Assembly: GCF_000151105.2 (NCBI RefSeq)
Contig: NC_014804.1
Coordinates: 1,302,001 to 1,366,000, forward strand
From: Thermococcus barophilus MP
GTDB taxonomy: Archaea > Methanobacteriota_B > Thermococci > Thermococcales > Thermococcaceae
Length of the DNA: 64,000 nucleotides
Direction of reading: 5' to 3'
The notes beneath the pieces were generated by a model that had not been told where the DNA came from, searched no databases, and worked only from the letters and a program-made list of their open reading frames with translations. A program made the translations under genes and the position numbers. This document shows, one piece after another, positions 38,358 through 47,286 of this stretch; within the stretch, counting starts at the first letter, position 1, and every line of letters begins with the position of its first letter.

Positions 38358-39291
38358 CAACATACAGCTTTTGGGTCAACCTGATGGAAAGGGCGGACAC
38401 AATAATAACAAGCGGGGCAAAGAGGGTCTGATCAAAAGTCAGCAACAGGAGGTAAAAAATACTTAAAATCAGTAGAAACAGAGTGTGCCCTTTCATTCTG
38501 ATTGCAATTCTGAAATTGGTGGCAAAAAGGTAACCTATCAAAATCAAGGGGACAAAAGCCTCTTTTCCAAATGTCCCAATTGTATAAAGATGGAACTTAT
38601 TGGGGGCTCTAAGGAATATGTGCTGTCCCGTAATGTAGAAAAGGAGTATGACTCCTATGGAGGATAAACCTATGTATGCATAATTCCTTTTGTGCCTTTT
38701 TGGAAAGGAGAGGATAAATGCGGGCAGGATAGCGGAGAAGTAAACATTAGACCCAATGCTCAGAACGGTAAACAGTGTGAGTAAAGAAGTCTCCAGAGCA
38801 GCTTTAAATGTTCGGGGTGTGAAAGAAAAGTTCATGACAAAAGACAGGGTAATGACAAAGAAAAAGACTGCAAAAAATTCTCTATCAAGAGACTTAACAA
38901 CTTCCCTAAAAGTAGGTGATGCAAAAACAAGACCATATATAAGAAAGCCGAGCTCCCTGGACTGTCTCGGAGCCAAGTAAAAGATAAAGCCTGAGAGGAG
39001 AACGAGAAGAAGAAAGTGTACCAAGGATGAAAAGAAAGGATCAAAAAACAAAAACTTCTCCTTGAACTGTGTCGAGTTGGAAAACCACAAGAGGGAGAGG
39101 ATGATAACCAAAAGATAAAGGACAAAAGCATGGCGACTTTCTTTAAAAAGTCCGTATGCTAATACGGCAAGAACAATAAGGAGCAGACTAACTACAGCAA
39201 GTGGAGCTGTATCCGGGTAGCGGGAAATTAAATTGGCTATGCTTTGAGAAATGTAAGTGAGTGCAACGGCCGCTTGAATAATCACCACCAC
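38344..39291 (-). CDS. Polytopic membrane protein, unrecognised
   Basis: About 315 residues with roughly ten hydrophobic helices and short loops. No motif identifies a family. The start is uncertain: GGTGGTGATT precedes no ATG, so the GTGs at 39291-39285 are the only reasonable starts. It is convergent with the DUF2110 gene (14-bp overlap). Confidence 0.7.
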   Translation of the reverse strand: MVVIIQAAVALTYISQSIANLISRYPDTAPLAVVSLLLIVLAVLAYGLFKESRHAFVLYLLVIILSLLWFSNSTQFKEKFLFFDPFFSSLVHFLLLVLLSGFIFYLAPRQSRELGFLIYGLVFASPTFREVVKSLDREFFAVFFFVITLSFVMNFSFTPRTFKAALETSLLTLFTVLSIGSNVYFSAILPAFILSFPKRHKRNYAYIGLSSIGVILLFYITGQHIFLRAPNKFHLYTIGTFGKEAFVPLILIGYLFATNFRIAIRMKGHTLFLLILSIFYLLLLTFDQTLFAPLVIIVSALSIRLTQKLYVATQT

Positions 39292-39322
39292 TTAAGATTA
39301 ACTTCCGAGGGGATTAAAAAAG

Positions 39323-39393
39323 TTATGTAGCCCGGTCCAGCGCGGCATCACAGTTTCGGGTTTCCCCGACCTCAGCCGCGCATGCCGGTAGTA
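39323..39393 (-). ncRNA. Candidate H/ACA guide RNA
   Basis: Read on the minus strand, a 7-bp stem GCGCGGC/GCCGCGC (plus-strand 39375-39381 and 39340-39346) encloses a kink-turn signature (CTGAGG opposite CTGTGATG) and a GAAA-type capped hairpin (TCGGG/CCCGA). Below the stem are possible bipartite guide strands (CATG and TGGA) and CCGG pairing. An ACA triplet (39326-39328) lies 11 bases 3' of the stem. A TATA-like GCTTAAATTTTC lies about 25 bp upstream. This fits the one-hairpin archaeal H/ACA plan for pseudouridylation. No protein gene overlaps it. Confidence 0.65.
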
Positions 39394-39417
39394 TGTAATA
39401 TGTTGAAAATTTAAGCT

Positions 39418-40296
39418 TTACTGCTCTTTTTTCATTTCTTCAAGCTTTTCAACCAACCTCTGGGTAATTTCCATAAAAGCCTTAGCTGCTGGAGTATCAT
39501 CATATAGCACTATTGGGATTCCCAAGTCACTTGCCTCTCTTGCCTTTGGGTCTATTGGAATCTTACCAAGAAAATCAACATTCTCTTTTTTAGCAAGCTT
39601 TTCTCCACCGCCCTCTCCAAACAGATCGATCTTATTTCCACAGTGGGGACAGATTAAGTAGCTCATGTTCTCAATAACCGCTATGTAGGGAACTTCCATC
39701 TGCTTCATCATGTTAACAGCTTTGCCCGTATCAAGCAAAGCTACTTCTTGAGGTGTTGTCACAACTATTGCGGCATCAAGTTTTAGAGTTTGGGTAACGG
39801 TTAGTATCTGATCGCCAGTTCCAGGGGGAAAGTCGATTATCATGAAGTCAAGCTCTCCCCATTTCACATCCCCTAAGAGCTGCTTGAGTGCTTTTGTAAC
39901 AAGGGCACCTCTCCAGATAATTGGCTGATCTTCGGGAACCATCATCCCCATGCTCATGACTTTGATTGGTGTCACTTGACCCATGAAGTCGACTACGGGT
40001 GGGATCATCTCAAAATGGTCATTGACCTTTTCAGCAAGGATTTCCGCTTTCTCAACACCAAACATCTTAGCGACATTTGGCCCATGAACGTCAGCATCCA
40101 AGACACCGACGAAGTAGCCAAGCTTGGCCAAGGCAGTTGCCAGGTTAACAGCTACCGTACTCTTTCCAACTCCTCCCTTTCCGCTGAGCACTGCAACCTT
40201 ATATTTCCACTTTTTTTCCTTTTCCTTAATTCTTTGAGTTAACGGGTCAACTCCAAATCCCGGGATATTTAATGAGGGTGGGGTTTTTATGGTCAT
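39418..40296 (-). CDS. Mrp/NBP35-type iron-sulfur carrier ATPase
   Basis: A 292-residue cytosolic P-loop protein of the Mrp/Nbp35 family that carries or inserts Fe-S clusters. The deviant Walker A (VLSGKGGVGKSTVAVNLA), switch residues (MIIDFPPGTGDQ) and the C-terminal cluster-binding CPHC (YLICPHCGNKIDLFG) are present. ATG 40296 (MTIKTPPSLN) follows GAGGTGAT; the longer frame adds 28 residues without support. A TATA element GCTTATAAGG lies upstream on the minus strand. The location beside POR/VOR, which need many clusters, is suggestive only. Confidence 0.94.
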   Translation of the reverse strand: MTIKTPPSLNIPGFGVDPLTQRIKEKEKKWKYKVAVLSGKGGVGKSTVAVNLATALAKLGYFVGVLDADVHGPNVAKMFGVEKAEILAEKVNDHFEMIPPVVDFMGQVTPIKVMSMGMMVPEDQPIIWRGALVTKALKQLLGDVKWGELDFMIIDFPPGTGDQILTVTQTLKLDAAIVVTTPQEVALLDTGKAVNMMKQMEVPYIAVIENMSYLICPHCGNKIDLFGEGGGEKLAKKENVDFLGKIPIDPKAREASDLGIPIVLYDDTPAAKAFMEITQRLVEKLEEMKKEQ

Positions 40297-40432
40297 CGTA
40301 ATCACCTCTTGAATAATGCTGAAGTTAGGTTTATCTAAAACCTTATAAGCTTTGTCATAAATAAATACATTTCGGGACAAAAATGTGTAATGAACTTCAA
40401 GAATAGGAAATAAAAATCAAGCAAAGAAAAGA

Positions 40433-41380
40433 TCATGGAAGCTCAACTTCCTTTCCGAGAACCCTCCACATTGCTTTGATCTGCTCTTTCAGTTCTTGTA
40501 TTGCCTCAGGTCTCTTGAATAGGTGCTTGAATCTTCCCTGGAGCTTAAGGTATTCCTCAATCGGCTTCTTGAACTTTCCATCCTTGGGGAATCTCTGGAA
40601 CTTGATGTTTCTTATGTCACCATTTTCAATTTCAAAGAGTGGCCAAACGCCAGTCTCAATTGCTAATTTTGCAACTTCAACTGTCTTCTCTGGCGGAATC
40701 CTCCAACCTGGGACACACGGACCGTGTATCTGCAGGAAGGCTGGACCGTCAATCTTTGCCGCCTTCTTGACTTTTCTATAGAGGTCATATGGGTCTGCAA
40801 TGCTCGCTGTTGCAACGTATGGGATCTGATGAGCTGCAGCTATTAAGGCAACCCACTTCTTCGGCTTGTCCTCACCTATCGAGTACTTCCCTGGTGGTGA
40901 TGTTGTTGTCCATGCTCCGTATGGTGTTGAGCTCGAACGCTGAATACCAGTATTCATATAAGCCTCATTATCATACATGATGTAAACGACGTTGTGCCTT
41001 CTCTCGAGCATTCCAGAGAGTGCCTGCAGACCAATATCAGCAGTACCACCATCTCCACCGAATGCAAGGATTTTTCCTTTGTAGCCAAGCTTCTTCCAAG
41101 CTGCCTCAACACCGCTTGCAACGGCTGCGGCATTTTCAAAAGCAACATGGATCCATGGAGCCTTCCAAGCAGTGTATGGAAATACTGCAGAAACAACCTC
41201 CATACATCCAGTTGCATGGGCTATTGCAAAAGCATCAGGATCGCCGTATTTCTCTTCCATGGCTTCGCTAAATGCTTTAGTGGCTAAACGCATAATTATT
41301 GCACACCCACATCCAGCACATGCAGCGTGACCAGGTGCCCAGTACTCGCGAGTTGTGATGGGGGGCTTTCTTACGGCCAT
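40433..41380 (-). CDS. porB: Pyruvate:ferredoxin oxidoreductase beta subunit
   Basis: Thiamine diphosphate-binding subunit, about 315 residues. CxxC near the N-terminus (CAGCGCAI), TPP/Mg motif [21 protein letters not shown] followed by [11 protein letters not shown], and a distal Cys (IHGPCVPGW) that completes the [4Fe-4S] ligands. Pairs with PorA, PorD and the shared gamma subunit to oxidise pyruvate to acetyl-CoA. ATG 41380 follows GAGGTGAT. It ends the porDAB unit, 10 bp after porA. Confidence 0.97.
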   Translation of the reverse strand: MAVRKPPITTREYWAPGHAACAGCGCAIIMRLATKAFSEAMEEKYGDPDAFAIAHATGCMEVVSAVFPYTAWKAPWIHVAFENAAAVASGVEAAWKKLGYKGKILAFGGDGGTADIGLQALSGMLERRHNVVYIMYDNEAYMNTGIQRSSSTPYGAWTTTSPPGKYSIGEDKPKKWVALIAAAHQIPYVATASIADPYDLYRKVKKAAKIDGPAFLQIHGPCVPGWRIPPEKTVEVAKLAIETGVWPLFEIENGDIRNIKFQRFPKDGKFKKPIEEYLKLQGRFKHLFKRPEAIQELKEQIKAMWRVLGKEVELP

Positions 41381-41390
41381 TTCAATCACC

Positions 41391-42575
41391 TCACAAAATC
41401 TCCTTCCTCAATCCTATCCAGTAAACCTCCTCCTCAACACCTTCTTTCATGGCTTTTTCTGCAATGCTCAATGCTTCCTCAAGCTGTCCAAATGTTACAT
41501 CCCTTCCACCAAGACCTATGATGAAGTCAAGGACTATTGGCTTCTCCTTCTCGTTGATGAGTGACCTTGCGACATCTGCAAAGACTGCTCCACCTGAGCC
41601 AAAGCTGATATCCTTCTCGAGGATTGCCAAGACCTTCGCTTTCTTAGCCAATGCCCTAATCTCTTCAATTGGGAACGGTCTGTATACTGTAATCTTTGCC
41701 GCTCCAACTTTTACTCCCTCTTCTCTCTTCTTGTCAACGAACTCCTTGAGTGTTCCGGCAAGTGAGCCCATTGTTATCATGATGATCTCAGCGTCATCCG
41801 TTTTGTATTCCTCAACCATCTGGTACTTTCTTCCAAACTTCTTCTCGAACTCCTCAAAGACCTCCTTAATTACCTGTCTTGCGTTCTCCATTGCTTCCCA
41901 TACTTTGTATCTTGCCTCCATGTAGTGAGCTGGGAATCCAAGTGTTCCCTGAGTGATAGGCCTCTTTGGATCAAGGTAGGCGTGCTTTGGCTTGTATTCG
42001 CCCAAGAACTCGTCAACAAGCTCTTGGTCTGGGATTTCGACAGGCTCGACTGTGTGTGTCAATATGAATGCATCGAATCCAGTCATTGCTGGCAACAAAA
42101 CACGCTCGTCCTCAGCAACCTTGAATGCAATTAAGATCAAGTCCAAAGCCTCTTGGTTGTTCTCAGCATAGAACTGAATCCATCCAGTGTCTCTCTCACT
42201 AATTGTGTCCTGCCAGTCATTCCAGATGTTGATTGGAGCAGAAAGTGCTCTGTTACCAATGGCCATGACGATCGGCAACCTCATACCAGCCGCAATGAAG
42301 AGGATCTCGTGCATTAAAGCCAAACCTTGTGAAGCTGTTGCTGTGAATGTTCTCACTCCAGCGGCTGAAGCACCAACACACGCTGAAATTGCAGAGTGCT
42401 CGCTCTCAACTTTAATGAACTCAGCATCCAGTTCGCCGTTGGCAACGAATTCACTAATCTTCTCTGGAACAAGTGTTGACGGTGTAATTGGGAACGCAGC
42501 TATAACTTTTGGCTTAGCCAACTTTGCAGCCCAAGCAGCTGCCTCATTTCCCTTCATAACCTTCCTCATGGGCAT
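41391..42575 (-). CDS. porA: Pyruvate:ferredoxin oxidoreductase alpha subunit
   Basis: A 394-residue subunit binding the pyrimidine end of TPP. The N-terminal block ([27 protein letters not shown]) and [25 protein letters not shown] match POR alpha. It is clearly homologous to VorA 2.5 kb downstream in map order, reflecting the known por/vor duplication. Start ATG follows GAGGTGAT. porD lies 10 bp upstream. Confidence 0.97.
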   Translation of the reverse strand: MPMRKVMKGNEAAAWAAKLAKPKVIAAFPITPSTLVPEKISEFVANGELDAEFIKVESEHSAISACVGASAAGVRTFTATASQGLALMHEILFIAAGMRLPIVMAIGNRALSAPINIWNDWQDTISERDTGWIQFYAENNQEALDLILIAFKVAEDERVLLPAMTGFDAFILTHTVEPVEIPDQELVDEFLGEYKPKHAYLDPKRPITQGTLGFPAHYMEARYKVWEAMENARQVIKEVFEEFEKKFGRKYQMVEEYKTDDAEIIMITMGSLAGTLKEFVDKKREEGVKVGAAKITVYRPFPIEEIRALAKKAKVLAILEKDISFGSGGAVFADVARSLINEKEKPIVLDFIIGLGGRDVTFGQLEEALSIAEKAMKEGVEEEVYWIGLRKEIL

Positions 42576-42585
42576 CTAAATCACC

Positions 42586-42903
42586 TCACTTAACCTCTCT
42601 AACCATCGTAATTGCCTTAGTTGGGCACTCATTAGCGCAGATACCACAGCCCTTACAATAGTCATAGTCAAAAACTGGATAGTTTTCTTCGTCCAAGTAG
42701 ATTGCCGGCTCTGGACAGTATGTGTAACACAAGAAACATCTTATACATTTGTCCTTGTTGAACTCGGGCTTAAATACTCTCCAAGAACCTGTTTTGTTTA
42801 TTACACTGCTTCCTGGAATGTACGCTATAGCTCCCGGGGTCATTTTCTCAGTCAATTCTTTTTCTACCCTCTCTATATCGGCTTTAAACGGGCTTTCCGC
42901 CAT
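42586..42903 (-). CDS. porD: Pyruvate:ferredoxin oxidoreductase delta (ferredoxin) subunit
   Basis: A 105-residue 2x[4Fe-4S] ferredoxin-type subunit. The two clusters are CIRCFLCYTYCPEP and CKGCGICANECPTK. It passes electrons from the TPP site to free ferredoxin. ATG 42903 (MAESPFKADIER) is preceded by GAGGTGAT; the frame opens nine bases earlier inside that site. First gene of the porDAB unit. Confidence 0.97.
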   Translation of the reverse strand: MAESPFKADIERVEKELTEKMTPGAIAYIPGSSVINKTGSWRVFKPEFNKDKCIRCFLCYTYCPEPAIYLDEENYPVFDYDYCKGCGICANECPTKAITMVREVK

Positions 42904-42979
42904 ATGTATCACCTCAGGTGAGTTCTACATTTGGAACTTAAACTTTTTCGACATCAATCCGTCAAATAAGGAAAGTAAA
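42904..42979 (-). promoter_or_regulatory. Probable internal promoter for porDAB
   Basis: The 76-bp gap between vorB and porD contains a minus-strand AAGTTTAAGTTCC, a TATA-like element about 45 bp before the porD start. A separate promoter for porDAB agrees with published transcript mapping of the Pyrococcus cluster, as I recall it. Confidence 0.5.
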
Positions 42980-43915
42980 TCAGCCGAAAACTTCGGCTTT
43001 CTTCTTGAGCTCCTCCCACTCCCTGAGCACCCATTCTTGGAGTATTTCAATGTCCTCTTTTGTCATGTACTTGAATCTTCCTTGGAGCTTGAGGAATTCT
43101 TCAATTGGCTTTGGCTCCTTCTTTGGATTTGGCATGTTTATCTTGTACTTCCCGTTTTCATACTCGAAGAGCGGGAAGTATGCTGTCTGAACAGCCAGCC
43201 TTGCAAGCTCTATGCTCTTATCGGTCGGACTTCTCCAGCCTGTCGGACATGGGGCAAAGAGCTGTATGAAGCTCGGTCCTGGGATTTCTTGAGCTTTCTT
43301 GAGCTTTCTCATGAAGTCCTCTGGAAATGCAATGCTTGCTGTTGCCGCATAGGGTATCTTATGGGCTATAACAATATCAATGACTTTCTTCTTGTGCCTC
43401 TTCTCAAGGAAGTGCTTCTTTCCTCCAGGTGTGTTCGTTGTCCATGCTCCGTATGGTGTTGAGCTCGAACGCTGAATACCAGTATTCATATAAGCCTCAT
43501 TATCATACATGATGTACAGCGCATCGTGTCCTCTCTCAAGGAATCCGCTTAAAGCCTGCAGACCAATATCAGCAGTACCACCGTCCCCAGCCCATCCAAC
43601 TACCATTATCCCATCTTTTCCTTTAACTTTGTATCCCTTAGCCTTAAGAGCAGCCTCAATTCCGCTTATGACCGCCCCTGTGGTTTCAAAAGCTGTGTGG
43701 AACAGCGGAGCACCAAAAGCTGAGTATGGCCACGGACCAGCTATAATCGTCGAACAGCATGCAGGGATTGTGAAGATCGCTTTCTTCCCGTATGCCTTGA
43801 GCACATATCTTAACCCTAAAGCAGCACCACACCCTTGGCACGCTGTGTGTCCCGCATAGAAGTTCTCCTCAAACGGAATTGACAATCTCTTCTTTATGTT
43901 TTCGGGAATCTCCAT
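42980..43915 (-). CDS. vorB: 2-oxoisovalerate:ferredoxin oxidoreductase beta subunit
   Basis: TPP subunit, 311 residues. N-terminal CQGCGAALGLRY, TPP motif [23 protein letters not shown] and [19 protein letters not shown], and distal Cys in FAPCPTGWRSP. Compared with PorB it has the longer VorB loop (TPGGKKHFLEKRHKKK). Acts on branched-chain 2-oxoacids from Val, Leu and Ile breakdown. ATG 43915 (MEIPENIKKRL) follows GAGGTGAG. It lies 5 bp after vorA. Confidence 0.95.
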   Translation of the reverse strand: MEIPENIKKRLSIPFEENFYAGHTACQGCGAALGLRYVLKAYGKKAIFTIPACCSTIIAGPWPYSAFGAPLFHTAFETTGAVISGIEAALKAKGYKVKGKDGIMVVGWAGDGGTADIGLQALSGFLERGHDALYIMYDNEAYMNTGIQRSSSTPYGAWTTNTPGGKKHFLEKRHKKKVIDIVIAHKIPYAATASIAFPEDFMRKLKKAQEIPGPSFIQLFAPCPTGWRSPTDKSIELARLAVQTAYFPLFEYENGKYKINMPNPKKEPKPIEEFLKLQGRFKYMTKEDIEILQEWVLREWEELKKKAEVFG

Positions 43916-43920
43916 TCCTC

Positions 43921-45099
43921 TCACCTCTTCAAGTGGTACCACTCTATCTCCCTATCAAGCCTGCCCTTCTCGATGATCTCCTTCATGTTCTTAGCTATTG
44001 CCCTGATGTCATTGACAGTGAAGTCCCTTCCCCCAAGTCCAACGATGTAGTTTTTCATTATTGGATGGGCATCCGTATTGTAAAGAACGCCCTTTGCCTC
44101 GTTGAAGAGTATCCCTTCCTGTCCAAAGGAGAAGTTTCTGTCAAGGACTGCTATGCCGTCCACGTTCTTGGCTAATTCATAGAGTTCCTCCTTCGGGAAC
44201 GGTCTGAACCATCTGACTTTAGCTGCACCAACTTTGTATCCCTCTTTTCTGAGCAGATCAACGGCTTCCTTAACTGTTCCCATCAATGAACCCATTCCCA
44301 TAAAGACGAATTCTGCATCTTCTGTCCTGTAAAGCTCAATCATCTGAGAGTAGTCCCTTCCGAATCTCTCGCCAAATTCTTTTCCTACCTCCTTGATGAC
44401 CTTTCTCGCCTCTTCCATTGCTTTTTCAATTTTGTATCTGAATTCATAGTAGTCAGCTGGAGTTGCCAGAGCACCAACGGCAATCGGATTGTCAAAGTCC
44501 GTCAGTGTGTACAACGGTTCCCTTGGCGGTAAAAATTCGTCAATTTCCTCCTGTGGGGGCATGTCAACTATATCGTATGTATGGCTCAGTATGAATGCGC
44601 TCTCAATGATCATGACGGGAAGATTTACCTTCTTGTGCTCTGCAACTTTAAATGCCATCAAAACGCCGTCATACACCTCCTGGTTATTTTCGGCGTAGAA
44701 CTGCATCCAGCCTGTATCTCTTTGAGCCAAGCTGTCAGTCTGATCGTCCCAAACGCTCCAGGGTGGAGCCATTGCTCTGTTGACATCAACCATGACTATT
44801 GGCAGTCTCGCACCGCTTGCCCAGTGGAGCATTTCGTGCATTAAAGCCAAACCTTGGGCTGATGTGGCAGTGAAAGCTCTCGCACCAGCTGCTGAAGCAC
44901 CTATACAGGCAGCCATGGCAGAATGTTCGCTCTCAACAGGGACATACTGGATGTTTGCTTCTCCATTGGCTATGAACTCAGCTATCTTTTCAATTATGCT
45001 TGTTTGCGGTGTGATTGGATAAGCAGCAACAACCTCGACCCTTGCATGCTTCGCAGCATAAGCAGCTGCATAATTACCGCTCACGACTTTCTTCGGCAT
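43921..45099 (-). CDS. vorA: 2-oxoisovalerate:ferredoxin oxidoreductase alpha subunit
   Basis: A 392-residue paralogue of PorA with GNYAAAYAAKHARVEVVAAYPITPQTSIIEKIAEF and [24 protein letters not shown]. Together with VorB, VorD and the shared gamma subunit it oxidises branched-chain 2-oxoacids to CoA thioesters and reduces ferredoxin. Start ATG follows GAGGTGAT. vorD ends 9 bp upstream. Confidence 0.96.
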   Translation of the reverse strand: MPKKVVSGNYAAAYAAKHARVEVVAAYPITPQTSIIEKIAEFIANGEANIQYVPVESEHSAMAACIGASAAGARAFTATSAQGLALMHEMLHWASGARLPIVMVDVNRAMAPPWSVWDDQTDSLAQRDTGWMQFYAENNQEVYDGVLMAFKVAEHKKVNLPVMIIESAFILSHTYDIVDMPPQEEIDEFLPPREPLYTLTDFDNPIAVGALATPADYYEFRYKIEKAMEEARKVIKEVGKEFGERFGRDYSQMIELYRTEDAEFVFMGMGSLMGTVKEAVDLLRKEGYKVGAAKVRWFRPFPKEELYELAKNVDGIAVLDRNFSFGQEGILFNEAKGVLYNTDAHPIMKNYIVGLGGRDFTVNDIRAIAKNMKEIIEKGRLDREIEWYHLKR

Positions 45100-45108
45100 G
45101 TTATCACC

Positions 45109-45426
45109 TCACTTTTCTTCTCTAACCATTGTAATTGCCTTAGTTGGGCACTCATTGGCACAGATACCACAGCCCTTACAATAGTCATAGTCCACCGCTA
45201 CATAGCCATCTTCCTTGATGTATATCGAGGGTTCTGGACAGAACTTCCAGCAGATGTAGCACTTGATGCACTTGCTCTCATCAATTACTGGGATGAAAGT
45301 TCTCCAGTCTCCAGTGAAGTTTACAAGAGTCGTGCCAAGGGTAAGCGGCACCTCTGGGTATTCATCAACAGATTTAAATACCAACCTCTCCGCTTTTGCC
45401 TTCTTCTCCCCAAATAAAGTGTTCAA
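45109..45426 (-). CDS. vorD: 2-oxoisovalerate:ferredoxin oxidoreductase delta (ferredoxin) subunit, TTG start
   Basis: About 105 residues with two [4Fe-4S] motifs (CIKCYICWKFCPEP, CKGCGICANECPTK), the second identical in sequence to that of PorD. I chose TTG 45426 (MNTLFGEKK), five bases after GGGGTGA; the GTG at 45435 overlaps that site. The gap to porG is 35 bp and may hold a minus-strand TATA (CTTTAAAATCC). Confidence 0.94.
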   Translation of the reverse strand: MNTLFGEKKAKAERLVFKSVDEYPEVPLTLGTTLVNFTGDWRTFIPVIDESKCIKCYICWKFCPEPSIYIKEDGYVAVDYDYCKGCGICANECPTKAITMVREEK

Positions 45427-45461
45427 ATTATTCACCCCTAAAGGATTTTAAAGGAAAGAAA

Positions 45462-46022
45462 TTAAAGCTCATAAACAGCAGTCTTTTCAAATGCTTCCCT
45501 TGCGGCCCTTGCGTTCTTCTCTCCGAGCTCCCCGGAGAATGTCTCCTTAATTGCCGTTTCAACGCTCTCGATTTTAACTATCCCAGTTGCCTTTGCAACT
45601 GCACCGAGAATTGAGGTGTTCGTAATTGGCAATCCAAGCACCTCAAGGGCTATTGTGGTTGCATCAACTAAAGCCAGCTTTGCTGGCTTCTTTTTGAGCT
45701 TTGCAAGAACTTCGTCTTTGCTCTTTTCCGTGTTGACAATAACAATTCCTCCATCCTTAAGACCCGCTGTAACATCAACGGTCTCCAGAAGTGATGGGTC
45801 TAAAACAACGACGATGTCTGGCTCGTATATCTGGGTCTTTATCCTGATTGGCTTCTCATCGATTCTTGTAAATGCTGTAACTGGTGCTCCTCTTCTCTCG
45901 ACACCAAAGAACGGAAATGCCTGCACATATTTGCCTTCTATAAAAGCTGCCTCAGCTAAAATGTTTGCAGCGGTAACTGCACCTTGTCCACCTCTACCAT
46001 GAAAACGAACTTCTATCATCAT
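45462..46022 (-). CDS. porG: Shared gamma subunit of POR and VOR
   Basis: A 186-residue subunit ([37 protein letters not shown]) common to both oxidoreductases in Thermococcales; only one gamma gene is present for the two complexes here. It leads the cluster. The start ATGATG follows AGGGGG. A minus-strand TATA-like CTAAATAAATGC is at about 46060-46071, flanked by two copies of TTTTCGGTAT. Confidence 0.97.
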   Translation of the reverse strand: MMIEVRFHGRGGQGAVTAANILAEAAFIEGKYVQAFPFFGVERRGAPVTAFTRIDEKPIRIKTQIYEPDIVVVLDPSLLETVDVTAGLKDGGIVIVNTEKSKDEVLAKLKKKPAKLALVDATTIALEVLGLPITNTSILGAVAKATGIVKIESVETAIKETFSGELGEKNARAAREAFEKTAVYEL

Positions 46023-46317
46023 CTTTGCCCCCTAAAGTTTTTCGGTATTAGTTTTGAGAGAATGCATTTATTTAGTTTTCGGTATAGAAAGAAGAAGCTT
46101 TCGGCAAGTGTCTTTGGGTAAGAATGAACATGCTTTGTGGCTGGTGCCTATAAAAGAACACCGAACATCATTAAAATGACAGTTTACATTTGTAAAAAGG
46201 CCAAGGAACAGAGTCTTGAGACAGTTTTTATGCCCACCGATGGAGAACAATATTTTTAAATGCTGCATTTCACTATATAGACTATATACTCTATAGATGC
46301 AGAGGGCGGGTGAAATC
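46023..46317. promoter_or_regulatory. Divergent control region of porG and the phosphate transporter
   Basis: This 295-bp region contains no gene I can support. The porG side has direct repeats TTTTCGGTAT at 46039-46048 and 46076-46085 on either side of the minus-strand TATA. The phosphate transporter side has a TATA-like ATTTTTAAATGC (about 46250-46261) followed by CTATATAGACTATATACTC and CTATAG (46273-46296), a repeated AT-rich element over the likely transcription start. The middle shows nothing distinct. Confidence 0.5.
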
Positions 46318-47280
46318 ATGGACGGAATAGTGATAGCAGCACTTGCCGTTGGCTTTTACATCGCCTGGAACATAGGAGCAAACGATTCAGCCAATGCTAT
46401 GGGAACCGCAGTGGGGGCAGGGGTTCTAAGCTTCAGACAAGCCACCTTTACGATTGCAGTATTCGTTCTCCTTGGAGCTTACCTAAAAGGTTACAAGGTC
46501 ATGAAGACCGTTGGAAAGGGAATTGTGCCCGAAGGATACCTAACAATTGAGATGGCAATCATAGCCCTTTTAGCTGCTGGGGTTTGGGTAACCATTGCAA
46601 CGATTAAGGGGCTTCCGGTTTCTACAACTCAGGCTATAGTGGGGGGAGTTGTAGGGGTTGGCCTGGCGATCCATGCCCCCATAAGATGGTTTACCCTCTC
46701 TAAAATTGCTGCAGCATGGGTAGTTTCACCCATCGTTGCTGGAATTCTTGCAATGATTTTGTACAAATTTTATGGATATCTAATCAATCAGATGAGAAGC
46801 CTCGGACGTATTGAGCTTTTGTACAAATGGCTGGCTGTCCTTGGTGGTTCATACATGGCTTTCAACTTTGGGGCAAATGAGGTGGCAAATGCCACTGGAC
46901 CACTGGTTGGGGCAGGATTTTTAGAGCCAAGGGTTGCTGGGATTTTTGGAGCTTTGAGTTTAGCCCTGGGCTCTTTAACCTTCAGCTATGCTGTGATGTA
47001 CACCGTTGGAAAGAAGATAACAGCTTTAGGTCCTGCTTCAGCTTTTGCCGCCCAGTTTGGCTCAGCCATTGCCGTGAGTTTAGCCAACATCTTAGGTTTG
47101 CCAGTAAGCTCAAGTCAGGCAATTGTGGGTGGAGTCGTGGGGGTTGGTATAATAACAGGAGAAGGGATTGACAAATCGACTATAAAAGATATTATCTTTG
47201 GATGGGTTGCAACGCCAACGACTGCTATAATAATTGCCCTGATAATATTCCACATCTTTAGATTTGCAGGGATGATTTAA
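46318..47280 (+). CDS. PiT-family inorganic phosphate transporter
   Basis: A 320-residue membrane protein with about ten helices and the two inverted PiT signatures: GANDSANAMGTAVGAGVLSFRQA near the N-terminus and FGANEVANATGPLVGAGFLEP in the second half, each followed by a GLPVS(S/T)(S/T)QAIVGGVVGVG loop. Imports phosphate with a cation. ATG 46318 follows GGCGGGTGA; the ATG at 46297 is upstream of that site. A DUF47 (PhoU-like) protein, the usual partner, is encoded 5.7 kb downstream rather than next to it. Confidence 0.95.
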   Translation: MDGIVIAALAVGFYIAWNIGANDSANAMGTAVGAGVLSFRQATFTIAVFVLLGAYLKGYKVMKTVGKGIVPEGYLTIEMAIIALLAAGVWVTIATIKGLPVSTTQAIVGGVVGVGLAIHAPIRWFTLSKIAAAWVVSPIVAGILAMILYKFYGYLINQMRSLGRIELLYKWLAVLGGSYMAFNFGANEVANATGPLVGAGFLEPRVAGIFGALSLALGSLTFSYAVMYTVGKKITALGPASAFAAQFGSAIAVSLANILGLPVSSSQAIVGGVVGVGIITGEGIDKSTIKDIIFGWVATPTTAIIIALIIFHIFRFAGMI

Positions 47281-47286
47281 CTTCTC

